Shown here piece by piece: positions 1 through 5,888 of a stretch of 5,912 bases of DNA. Positions within the stretch are counted from its first letter, which is position 1; every line of letters begins with the position of its first letter. The notes beneath the pieces were generated by a model that was given only the letters and a program-made list of their open reading frames with translations, was not told the origin of the DNA and did no database searches. The translations under genes and the position numbers were made by a program. Source of the stretch: CAZOHG01 sp964579725 (lineage in GTDB: Bacteria > Zhuqueibacterota > JdFR-76 > BMS3Abin05); assembly GCA_964579725.1 (NCBI GenBank), contig CAZOHG010000116.1:1-5912 (forward strand), read 5' to 3'.

Positions 1-2
1 AC

Positions 3-305
3 AAGGTACGTGTGGTGCCGAATCCGTACAATTACGCCTCGCGGCCCCTCAATTTTCCGGATGAGGAAAATAAGATTCTGTTTGTGGGCTTGCCGCCGAA
101 ATGTACGATTAAAATATTCACGGTGACGGGAAATCTGGTCAAAACCCTGCATCACACGAATGGCACGGGCGAGGAGCCCTGGGATCAGTTGACGGATTTC
201 AATCAGATCGTTTATTCGGGGGTGTACGTGTTCACGGTGGAAAGTGACATCGGGACCACCACCGGAAAATTTGTCATCATACGAAAAGGAGAGGAGGTGA
301 GGTGA
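3..305 (+). CDS. C-terminal fragment of a secreted protein with a FlgD-like/sorting-type Ig domain (5' end outside window)
   Basis: The frame is open to the left edge and ends at TGA 303-305, so only about the last 100 residues are visible. A GTG at 12 could be read as a start, but KVR precedes it in frame and the visible part begins directly with VVPNPYNY, the usual opening of a C-terminal module, so I treat the gene as truncated by the window. The order of elements is VVPNPY, then a hydrophobic strand IKIFTVTGNLVKTL, then GEEPWD, SGVYVFTVES and the closing GKFVIIRKG. This matches the FlgD-like Ig or type IX sorting-like domains that end many secreted proteins in FCB-group bacteria. Such domains anchor or route the passenger to the cell surface; the passenger itself is not visible. 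The last codons contain AGGAGGTGA (292-300), which resembles a ribosome-binding site but has no start at suitable spacing. No terminator follows, so read-through into the next gene is plausible. Confidence 0.85.
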   Translation, partial: KVRVVPNPYNYASRPLNFPDEENKILFVGLPPKCTIKIFTVTGNLVKTLHHTNGTGEEPWDQLTDFNQIVYSGVYVFTVESDIGTTTGKFVIIRKGEEVR

Positions 306-335
306 CGCAGAGAAAAAAATAAATCATGCAGACAA

Positions 336-349
336 AGAAAGGAGGTGAT
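336..349 (+). promoter_or_regulatory. Extended Shine-Dalgarno-like sequence without a well-placed start
   Basis: The 14 bases AGAAAGGAGGTGAT are perfectly complementary to the conserved 3' end of bacterial 16S rRNA (AUCACCUCCUUUCU). The nearest ATG (348-350) overlaps the match and lies only 2 bases after AGGAGG, which is too close for normal initiation. It would encode an 11-residue peptide, MKAVCLPGEFE, ending at 383. The real downstream gene has its own site at 411-417. This element may drive a leader peptide, act as a ribosome standby site, or be a remnant. The match is seen directly; the role is unknown. Confidence 0.5.
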
Positions 350-410
350 GAAAGCGGTTTGTTTACCCGGGGAGTTTGAGTGAAGTCAATCGTAAGAACC
401 AAACCATTAA

Positions 411-417
411 AGGAGGG
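411..417 (+). promoter_or_regulatory. Ribosome-binding site of the 400-residue secreted protein gene
   Basis: AGGAGGG lies with six bases (GTTACA) between AGGAGG and the ATG at 423. This is near-ideal spacing and fixes the start of the gene. It also shows that this organism uses strong Shine-Dalgarno initiation, unlike typical Bacteroidota. Confidence 0.88.
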
Positions 418-422
418 TTACA

Positions 423-1625
423 ATGAAACGATTCGTCATTTTGTTTGCCACCGTTCTGATGGCTGCCTTTGTGGTGAACAATAGCTTCGCCGGAAACAAG
501 GCGCTCAAAAAGGCCAGCGGTGTGACGGAAATCAAAGTGTACACCAATGAAAATCCCCCGCGTTTCTGGGGCTATGATTCCGTCGGAACCAATCATGCGG
601 CCAATTATTTGGGGCAGAAAAAAGCATATCCGCATGCCAGCAGTTTGGTGGTGCGATTTGGGATCAACAACGACATCGTCAATGGCGACACCTGCAATAT
701 TTCGGTAAGCCATGACGCAGCCGTTGGGCCTTACGCCTATTGGCTCCATTTTGTGGGAATGCCTAATCCGCGAAACTGGGTGGATATTTATCGTTCGGAT
801 ACGGAAGGCTACGATGAATATCTGGATGCCTCTCACACTGAACGTGTGACCTTCTGGATCAAAGCCGATCCCAAGTTGGCCGATACCTACCCCCTGTTTT
901 TCGTGTGGCGAAGCCAAAATGTGAACAATCACGATGCCTTCAGTGCCATTGCCTGCATCCGCGGCGAGACCATCGTGCGCATTAATCCCTATGATGAATG
1001 GGAAGTGGTCCGCTTCCGGAAATTCAGCGGCGATTGGCAATTTGTGTCCATTCCGTGGACGTTTTTCACCATTCCGAAAGCAGATTCCGTCCAGGCCATT
1101 ATTCCTTACAGCTGGGCAGGCGTAGAATCCGGCGGCAAATCCTTTGGCCCGGATTTCGATCCCTCCACCATTCGGGTGTATCAGTTGGATACCAAAATTG
1201 GCGGTGAGTCGGACAAAGCAAATTGGCCTTGGCCCGATAATGGCAAGCCCGAAGGAACAGGCGACTACGGCATCGACGAGATGATTCTGACCCTGAATCC
1301 GGGCACAGGCGTTTCGGGTGTCAACGGCGAAAAAACCACGGTGCCCTTGACCTACGAATTGAACAATGCTTACCCGAATCCGTTCAATCCCAGCACGACG
1401 ATTGAATACGGACTTCCCGTGAGCAACAATGTGAAAATCATTGTGTACAATGCCATGGGCCAGAAGATCAAAACGTTGGTGAACAGCTACAAAACGTTGG
1501 GCACGTACAAGGTGACCTGGGACGGCACCAATGATTTCGGCGAAACCGTTCCCAGCGGCGTCTATTTCTGCAAAATGACCTCCAGCCATTTTAGCGCGGT
1601 GAAAAAATTAATGCTCTTGAAGTAA
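423..1625 (+). CDS. Secreted beta-rich (carbohydrate-binding-like) protein with type IX sorting-style C-terminal domain
   Basis: The product has 400 residues. Residues 1-23 form a signal peptide: MKR, a hydrophobic core, then NNSFA with likely cleavage before G24. Residues about 30-300 form a beta-rich, aromatic-rich body. Phrases such as VTFWIKAD, WQFVSIPWTFF and YGIDEMILTL near its end resemble jelly-roll carbohydrate-binding or galactose-binding-like modules (CBM11 or CBM4/9 style), in which a closing strand carries an 'IDE/DD' motif. No catalytic signature is apparent, so binding rather than catalysis is my inference. Residues about 307-400 are the C-terminal module: YELNNAYPNPFNPSTTIEYG, a strand with NAMGQKIKTL, WDGTNDFGE, PSGVYFCKM and the basic end KKLMLLK. 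This is a classic type IX secretion (type A) sorting or FlgD-like Ig domain, predicting export across the outer membrane or surface attachment. ATG 423 is supported by AGGAGGG at 411. The gene lies 117 bases after the preceding gene, without an intervening terminator, and is closed by a strong intrinsic terminator. The export signals are secure; the body function is not. Confidence 0.9.
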   Translation: MKRFVILFATVLMAAFVVNNSFAGNKALKKASGVTEIKVYTNENPPRFWGYDSVGTNHAANYLGQKKAYPHASSLVVRFGINNDIVNGDTCNISVSHDAAVGPYAYWLHFVGMPNPRNWVDIYRSDTEGYDEYLDASHTERVTFWIKADPKLADTYPLFFVWRSQNVNNHDAFSAIACIRGETIVRINPYDEWEVVRFRKFSGDWQFVSIPWTFFTIPKADSVQAIIPYSWAGVESGGKSFGPDFDPSTIRVYQLDTKIGGESDKANWPWPDNGKPEGTGDYGIDEMILTLNPGTGVSGVNGEKTTVPLTYELNNAYPNPFNPSTTIEYGLPVSNNVKIIVYNAMGQKIKTLVNSYKTLGTYKVTWDGTNDFGETVPSGVYFCKMTSSHFSAVKKLMLLK

Positions 1626-1656
1626 AATCCGTGCCGCAGAAGACATGATTCTTTTG

Positions 1657-1705
1657 GCAGGCGCTTCCTTAGGTTTCTACCTCCTCAAGGAAGCGCCTGC
1701 TTTTT
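1657..1705 (+). terminator. Strong intrinsic terminator with nested hairpin
   Basis: GCAGGCGCTTCCTT (1657-1670) pairs perfectly with AAGGAAGCGCCTGC (1687-1700), a 14-base-pair stem followed at once by TTTTT (1701-1705). Within the 16-base loop, AGGT (1671-1674) can pair with ACCT (1679-1682), extending the left arm and leaving CCTC bulged on the right. It lies 31 bases after the stop codon of the 400-residue protein gene. No A-run precedes the left arm, so it should act only on + strand transcripts. Confidence 0.92.
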
Positions 1706-1798
1706 ATCACAAATGAGGAAGCGAACCGTGAACCACGCGCAAAGTACAACGGTTCAGGCTCAACTCTGGTGAAAAATGAAAACGGGTTGATTTTGAAC

Positions 1799-1827
1799 TT
1801 GAATTTCAAAAGGAAAAATTGTATTTT
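1799..1827 (+). promoter_or_regulatory. Candidate sigma-70-like promoter for the large toroid/propeller gene
   Basis: TTGAAT (1799-1804) and TATTTT (1822-1827) are separated by exactly 17 bases in an AT-rich stretch downstream of the terminator. An overlapping TTGAAC (1793-1798) gives a less favourable 23-base spacing. The match is a plausible -35/-10 pair, but similar pairs arise by chance in AT-rich DNA. A terminator upstream means the large gene needs its own promoter somewhere in this gap. Confidence 0.35.
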
Positions 1828-1828
1828 A

Positions 1829-1860
1829 GGAAAACGATTGCGGAATTGCCTCCGTTTTCC
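1829..1860. repeat. Inverted repeat (dyad) next to the candidate promoter
   Basis: GGAAAACG (1829-1836) and CGTTTTCC (1853-1860) are perfect reverse complements separated by 16 bases. Partial outer symmetry is added by TTTTAG (1824-1829) and CTAAAA (1868-1873), with unpaired bases between. It begins just after the candidate -10 box, where an operator would lie if that promoter is real. No T-run follows at terminator spacing. An alternative small hairpin, CGGA/TCCG, sits inside. Confidence 0.45.
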
Positions 1861-2091
1861 ACATTTTCTAAAATTTGGGTAAAAGGGAAAGGCGGAGTTA
1901 GCTTCTTTTCCGAATAATGCGCCAAATAAATTGCGAAAGTTTTTGGTGAATTCGGTGGCTGAAATCGGATACGTTGGCGACTATTTTGGGACGGAAGAAG
2001 ATTTCTCTGTCAGCAGATTTCCACACGAGATTTGGGACAATTCATTGCAGGTTGAAATGTCAGTTTTTTTGACGAAATAGGGTTGAATAAA

Positions 2092-5000
2092 ATGAAATCG
2101 TTTTTGAAAAAGGGCTTCTTTTTAGGCTTGGCAGGGCTCCTTTTTGGGAGCTGGGTTGGCGTCAAAACCAGCCGGGCGGCTTCTCAATCTCTCCCCGTTG
2201 TACCGCACAACTTTGTCGGCTGCTCCCATTACGACGCATATCTTCACTACGCCCAAACCTTTGCGGACACCTTTCTTCGGGCGGCCACCGACCATTGGGG
2301 GCCCAGAAAAACCCCGCTGTTCGTGCAAATGCTTTCTCTGAAAACACACGAACCGCCGTCCAAGCAAGATGATCCTCTCTGGCAAAGCGCTGTTGCAGCA
2401 GACTATGTTTTTGACGCCCACGGCAGTAATCTTTCCCGAGAGACCTACATGCTTCCGGCGCTGATTGAATTAAGCCGATTAACCGGCAAGCCCAAATACA
2501 AAAAAGCGGCTGTAGCGTTCCTCAAATTTTACTTTAAGAATTGTCCCAGTCCCACCACGCACATTTGGCCCTGGGGCGAACACATGCGTTGGAACCTGTT
2601 TACCGATCGGATTCACCACTGGCGGGAAGAACCGGAAATGTCGCCGGCCCCGTGGGAGCTTTTCTGGCAGATTGACAGCAGCGCCGTGCGCCGTGAAATT
2701 GAAGGCTTTTACACCTACCACACGTACGACAAAAAGAACACCTTCTTGTTCGATCGACACGCCAATTATTACACGGGCCTTTTTGACGACATGGGGGTGC
2801 GGGGAGCCTACATTAAGCACTCGGGCATTTATTTGTACGGATTCACCTTTTTGTGGACGAAAACCCACAACCCCAAGTATTTACGCTGGATGAAAAAAGA
2901 AGCCGATCTCTACTGGAACCGCCGCAATCCTCACACCGGTCTCATTCCCGACGAGGCCAAGGAGACCAGCGGCGTGGTGGCACAGACGGCCACCCTGTCC
3001 TATTACCTGCTGCTTTCGTACCAATTGGCGCCCGACCAAAAATACCTGCTTCGGTACGCCGAGGCGTACATCCGGAGTTTTTTGAAATACACCTACAACC
3101 CGGAAAATCAATCCTATTTTGCCGGGGTTTATTTGCGCACCGGAACTCCGGCCTGGTCGGCTCAGATGAACGTCTGGCAGGGCAACAGCGTGGCGGCTTA
3201 CCTCGGAAAAACGGTAGCCCTTTTGTACAAGGACACGCACGATCCCTTCTTTTTGCGCCATGCCGAACGACTGGCCGATATGATCCAGAGGACGCCCTTT
3301 TCGTCGAACACGTGTTCGGGAGCGCTGGGGCAGAATTTGCGGTTTTTTCTAAATCTGTACGATTTAACCGGCGAAGGCCGGTACCTTCGCTTTTCCCGAA
3401 AGCTTGCCTCCACGGCCATTGACTCCCTTTTTGACAACGGCCTGTTTAAGCACACCTTTCGAAGCTACGTGTACAATGCCGGTGCTGCAAACGAAGGCGA
3501 CCACACCGGCCATCTGTTCGCCATGCTTCTGCGCCTCTACCGAACGGAAAAGCGTCTCCCCCTGCACTGGAAATCGCCCCGCGTCTGGACGAAATTGGGC
3601 ACTCCGGTGCCTGTTCGGGTTTTCGGAGAAAGTCGACTCAAAAACATCCGTTTGGCCTACCGTTTTGGAGAGGGGGAAAAAGAAACGCTCCTCAAACCCG
3701 TTCGAAAATCCGGGCGGAGAGCCCTTTTCAGAATTCCTTTCCCTCCCCAAAAACAGGGAACGGTACGATTTCATTTCGTGTTGAAAACCAAAAGCCGCCG
3801 GTGGCGGGATTCAAAAAATTGGGTCGGATTGGACACGATTTGGGTTCGGGTTCCCAAAGCCGCTCCGATTATTGCCAACGTGCACGCTCCGTCCGTGGTG
3901 CCCGGCACCGAGGCCATTCCTGTAACATTCGACCTGACCTGCCCGGCCGGAATCAAGCAGGCGAGTGTGTTTTTCAAACGCACCGGTCAGCCGGTTCGGG
4001 AGAAAATGATTACCCGGCCCCTCCATGATTCCACCCGGGTGTGGGTTCTCATTCCGGCTGAAAATCTCTGCTTCAACGGTAGCACGGATTTTTGGCTGGA
4101 AGCGTGGGGGAATCCCGAATTCCCCGTTCAGGCGCGCTCCCGGAAGTTTCAGGTGTGGGCCTCCCAGAAATCGGAAAAATGGGTGTCGGCACGCCCCCGG
4201 GAACAGCAGGCGATCGAATGGCCTGCCTTGAATCTTAAAATGACGGTGCAGTCCGCGCGAAAAACCAAACTCATTGCGGAGAAAATTCCGATTCCGCCCG
4301 TGTCTTCCCGCAAGGGTTTGCCGGCAAAAGGAAGGGTTTTTTACAAATTTCAAACCTCGGGCCGAGGCTGGCCCTTTACTCGTGCGGAGGCGCAGATTTC
4401 GGTTCCTTCCCGCTGGCGTGAACTGTTTGTGGCACCCACGCTCTCCCTTTTTCACTGGCAGAAAGGGAGCTGGACACCCATGCCCTCTCGTCTTTCCGAT
4501 TCTCAAAGTGAATTGACCGCGGAGTTGCCGTCTGCCGGATTGTACACGATCTCCGGTTTGCCTCGACAGGCGTGGCGCTGGGCTGCGCCGGAAGCCCTGT
4601 TGGTGTCGCCCGCAGTGGGGGATCTGGACGGCGACGGGACGTTGGAAACCGTCTTCGCCTCCCGCGATTTCGGCGATTTTCTGACGGCTCTCCACGCCGA
4701 CGGAAGCGAGTACTGGACGATTGAAAAAGAGGGAGGATTTTCCTTCCCGGTGGTGGCGGATTTGGACGCCGACCACCGGCCCGAAGTAATCGTCGGAGAC
4801 ATGGATGGCTACCTGTACGTATTGAACGGCGACGGTTCGCTGAAATGGCGCTATTTCGCGGGAATTGGAATCAAGACGCCCGCTGTGGGGGATCTGGACG
4901 GCGATGGCCTCCCGGAAATTGTGTGCGGCTTGAAAAACGGCGATGTGCTGGCAGTTTCGAATCGGGGCAAAAAACTCTGGCAAACGCCCACGGTTCCCCC

Positions 5001-5811
5001 TGAAAAGCGAAAGGCGATCACGCTGGCCAACCAGGCCTTTGGGGGACATTCGCCGGTGGAAAAAACTATTCCGGCTCTGGCCGATTTGGACGGCGACGGG
5101 ACACTGGAAACGGTCATTGCAGGGCGCGACAGCCTGCTGTGGGCCTTTGATTTCCGAGGAAATCCCCTCTGGAAAGTGGCCCTGATTGGACGCTGCGATT
5201 ACGGGCCGGCTGTGGGCGACCTGAACGGCGACGGGAAAAAGGAGGCGGTTATTAACAGTCGTCGCGGGGGCGAAAAGGCGAAGGTGTACGCGGTAAGTGC
5301 GGCGGGGAAAATCCTCTGGTCGGTGCCGTGTGACGCCTACGGCGATTGGTCGGTCTCGCTGGCGGATGTCGACGGGGACGGTAAATTGGACGTCGTTGCT
5401 AACGACACATCGGCGGCGCTGAATGTCATAAATTGGGCGGGGAAAATCATTCGGCGCATTCCCCTGAAAAGCTGGAATACGGTGACTCCGGCCGTCACGG
5501 ATTTGACCGGCGACGGGAAACCGGATTTTGTTGTGGCCGGAAATGAAGAGCGCAAGGTGCACGTCCTGGACAACTCGGGGCGGCTGCTCTGGAGCTTCCA
5601 GCCCTCCAGCGTTGACTTCAGCGGAGCCAAGGCCAAGGGCGGGGGAAATGTGGCGATTGCCGATGTGAATGGGGACGGCAAGCTGGACATTCTCCTCGGC
5701 GACGACGAAAGCTGGTTTTACGATTTGCGAACCCAAACCGCCTGCAAGCCGTTTGCGATTCGGGTCAACAATTACCACAACAATCCCGCACACACCGGGG
5801 TGTTTCGGTAA
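2092..5811 (+). CDS. Large secreted protein: alpha/alpha-toroid lyase/glycosidase-like domain, Ig-like domains and C-terminal calcium-loop beta-propeller
   Basis: The product has 1239 residues from ATG 2092. A TTG at 2083 is in frame, but AGGG (2079-2082) directly abuts it, whereas it lies 9 bases before the ATG. Residues 1-29 are a signal peptide (MKSFLKK, hydrophobic core, SRA before AS). Residues about 35-495 are helix-rich and repetitive, with motifs HGSN (110-113), SRETYMLPALIELSRLTGKP, WPWGEH (159-164), DRHANYY (221-227), KHSGIYLYGF (from 242) and NEGDHTGH (467-474). This resembles the alpha/alpha-toroid of polysaccharide lyases (PL2-like is one possibility) and six-hairpin glycosidases. 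Conserved His, Arg, Glu and Tyr residues could be catalytic, but I cannot assign them. Residues about 496-825 are beta-rich, with at least two Ig-like units (about 500-590 and 592-689). Residues about 828-1239 form a propeller with eight DxDxDG-type loops starting at 844, 890, 934, 998, 1043, 1092, 1137 and 1191. Seven are followed by a strand ending in a 'G..LW'-like motif. The protein ends NNPAHTGVFR and lacks the sorting-type domain seen in both upstream genes. Export is secure; enzyme activity and substrate are inferred. Confidence 0.88.
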   Translation: MKSFLKKGFFLGLAGLLFGSWVGVKTSRAASQSLPVVPHNFVGCSHYDAYLHYAQTFADTFLRAATDHWGPRKTPLFVQMLSLKTHEPPSKQDDPLWQSAVAADYVFDAHGSNLSRETYMLPALIELSRLTGKPKYKKAAVAFLKFYFKNCPSPTTHIWPWGEHMRWNLFTDRIHHWREEPEMSPAPWELFWQIDSSAVRREIEGFYTYHTYDKKNTFLFDRHANYYTGLFDDMGVRGAYIKHSGIYLYGFTFLWTKTHNPKYLRWMKKEADLYWNRRNPHTGLIPDEAKETSGVVAQTATLSYYLLLSYQLAPDQKYLLRYAEAYIRSFLKYTYNPENQSYFAGVYLRTGTPAWSAQMNVWQGNSVAAYLGKTVALLYKDTHDPFFLRHAERLADMIQRTPFSSNTCSGALGQNLRFFLNLYDLTGEGRYLRFSRKLASTAIDSLFDNGLFKHTFRSYVYNAGAANEGDHTGHLFAMLLRLYRTEKRLPLHWKSPRVWTKLGTPVPVRVFGESRLKNIRLAYRFGEGEKETLLKPVRKSGRRALFRIPFPPQKQGTVRFHFVLKTKSRRWRDSKNWVGLDTIWVRVPKAAPIIANVHAPSVVPGTEAIPVTFDLTCPAGIKQASVFFKRTGQPVREKMITRPLHDSTRVWVLIPAENLCFNGSTDFWLEAWGNPEFPVQARSRKFQVWASQKSEKWVSARPREQQAIEWPALNLKMTVQSARKTKLIAEKIPIPPVSSRKGLPAKGRVFYKFQTSGRGWPFTRAEAQISVPSRWRELFVAPTLSLFHWQKGSWTPMPSRLSDSQSELTAELPSAGLYTISGLPRQAWRWAAPEALLVSPAVGDLDGDGTLETVFASRDFGDFLTALHADGSEYWTIEKEGGFSFPVVADLDADHRPEVIVGDMDGYLYVLNGDGSLKWRYFAGIGIKTPAVGDLDGDGLPEIVCGLKNGDVLAVSNRGKKLWQTPTVPPEKRKAITLANQAFGGHSPVEKTIPALADLDGDGTLETVIAGRDSLLWAFDFRGNPLWKVALIGRCDYGPAVGDLNGDGKKEAVINSRRGGEKAKVYAVSAAGKILWSVPCDAYGDWSVSLADVDGDGKLDVVANDTSAALNVINWAGKIIRRIPLKSWNTVTPAVTDLTGDGKPDFVVAGNEERKVHVLDNSGRLLWSFQPSSVDFSGAKAKGGGNVAIADVNGDGKLDILLGDDESWFYDLRTQTACKPFAIRVNNYHNNPAHTGVFR
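4609..5700 (+). repeat. Eight in-frame FG-GAP/VCBS-like repeats encoding a beta-propeller
   Basis: The loops read DLDGDGTLETV, DLDADHRPEVI, DLDGDGLPEIV, DLDGDGTLETV, DLNGDGKKEAV, DVDGDGKLDVV, DLTGDGKPDFV and DVNGDGKLDIL. Spacings are 46, 44, 64, 45, 49, 45 and 54 residues. Between loops lies a strand-turn of the form LYVLNGDGSLKW, VLAVSNRGKKLW, LWAFDFRGNPLW, VYAVSAAGKILW or VHVLDNSGRLLW; the sixth copy (WAGKIIRRI) has lost the Trp and the eighth is degenerate. This gives seven or eight blades. DxDxDG loops of this kind bind calcium in integrin-like FG-GAP propellers, while the 'G..LW' element recalls PQQ-type propeller blades. Confidence 0.85.
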
Positions 5812-5859
5812 GATGCTCGCCGAAGAAGCAAAAAAATGAAAAAAGCACTGTGTTTTGAA

Positions 5860-5888
5860 GCACCCTGAAGGGGTGCAATAAAATTTTT
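5860..5888 (+). terminator. Short palindrome after the large gene, possible weak terminator or dispersed repeat
   Basis: GCACCC (5860-5865) and GGGTGC (5871-5876) form a 6-base-pair hairpin with loop TGAAG. A T-run (5884-5888) follows, but 7 bases separate it from the stem, so termination would be weak. It lies 48 bases after the stop of the large gene. A short GC-rich palindrome in AT-rich surroundings could instead be a REP-like repeat; the window has only one copy, so this cannot be decided here. The rest of 5812-5912 holds no gene that I can support. Confidence 0.4.

Larger units (their letters stand above)
1706..2082. other. Long AT-rich intergenic region, no gene seen
   Basis: This is the part of the gap beyond the terminator and before the start of the large gene. 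I find only very short frames without ribosome-binding sites, for example 19 codons from ATG 1713. It contains a weak dyad (TGAACC 1729-1734 with GGTTCA 1751-1756), a candidate promoter (1799-1827) and a second dyad (GGAAAACG/CGTTTTCC, 1829-1860). Its base composition is clearly more AT-rich than the flanking genes. I recognise no riboswitch or small RNA family, but a transcript from the candidate promoter would have a leader of roughly 250 bases. Confidence 0.6.

Noticed and set aside
12..14. GTG at 12 as a true start giving a 97-residue protein
   Set aside because: The frame continues upstream to the window edge, there is no ribosome-binding site, and the visible sequence is only the C-terminal module normally attached to a larger secreted protein.
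348..383. An 11-residue leader peptide gene after AGGAGGTG
   Set aside because: Spacing between AGGAGG and ATG is only 2 bases and the peptide shows no attenuator-like codon run. Kept as a finding about the ribosome-binding sequence rather than called as a gene.
356..405. Possible hairpin GGTTTG (356-361) with CAAACC (400-405) between the first two genes
   Set aside because: The 6-base-pair stem encloses a 38-base loop and no T-run follows, so it is not a terminator; it may be chance.
363..1589. A 408-codon open frame on the - strand opposite the 400-residue secreted protein
   Set aside because: The + strand gene has a signal peptide, an ideal ribosome-binding site, a sorting-type C-terminus and a terminator. 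The antisense frame has none of these and reads as low-information sequence.
1713..1772. A 19-codon frame just after the terminator
   Set aside because: It has no ribosome-binding site, begins within a few bases of the terminator T-run and encodes nothing recognisable.
2083..2091. TTG at 2083 as the start of the large gene
   Set aside because: AGGG at 2079-2082 directly abuts this TTG, leaving no spacer, while it sits 9 bases before ATG 2092. The ATG also gives a normal signal peptide start (MKSFLKK).
3811..5793. A 660-codon open frame on the - strand opposite the large gene
   Set aside because: It lies entirely antisense to the propeller and Ig-like part, whose repeats and domains are clear. 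The reverse-frame protein has no recognisable domain and repeats only as a mirror of the DxDxDG codons.
5836..5868. A 10-codon frame (MKKALCFEAP) near the right end
   Set aside because: The bases upstream are only an A-run with no ribosome-binding site, and the frame ends inside the palindrome at 5860-5876.
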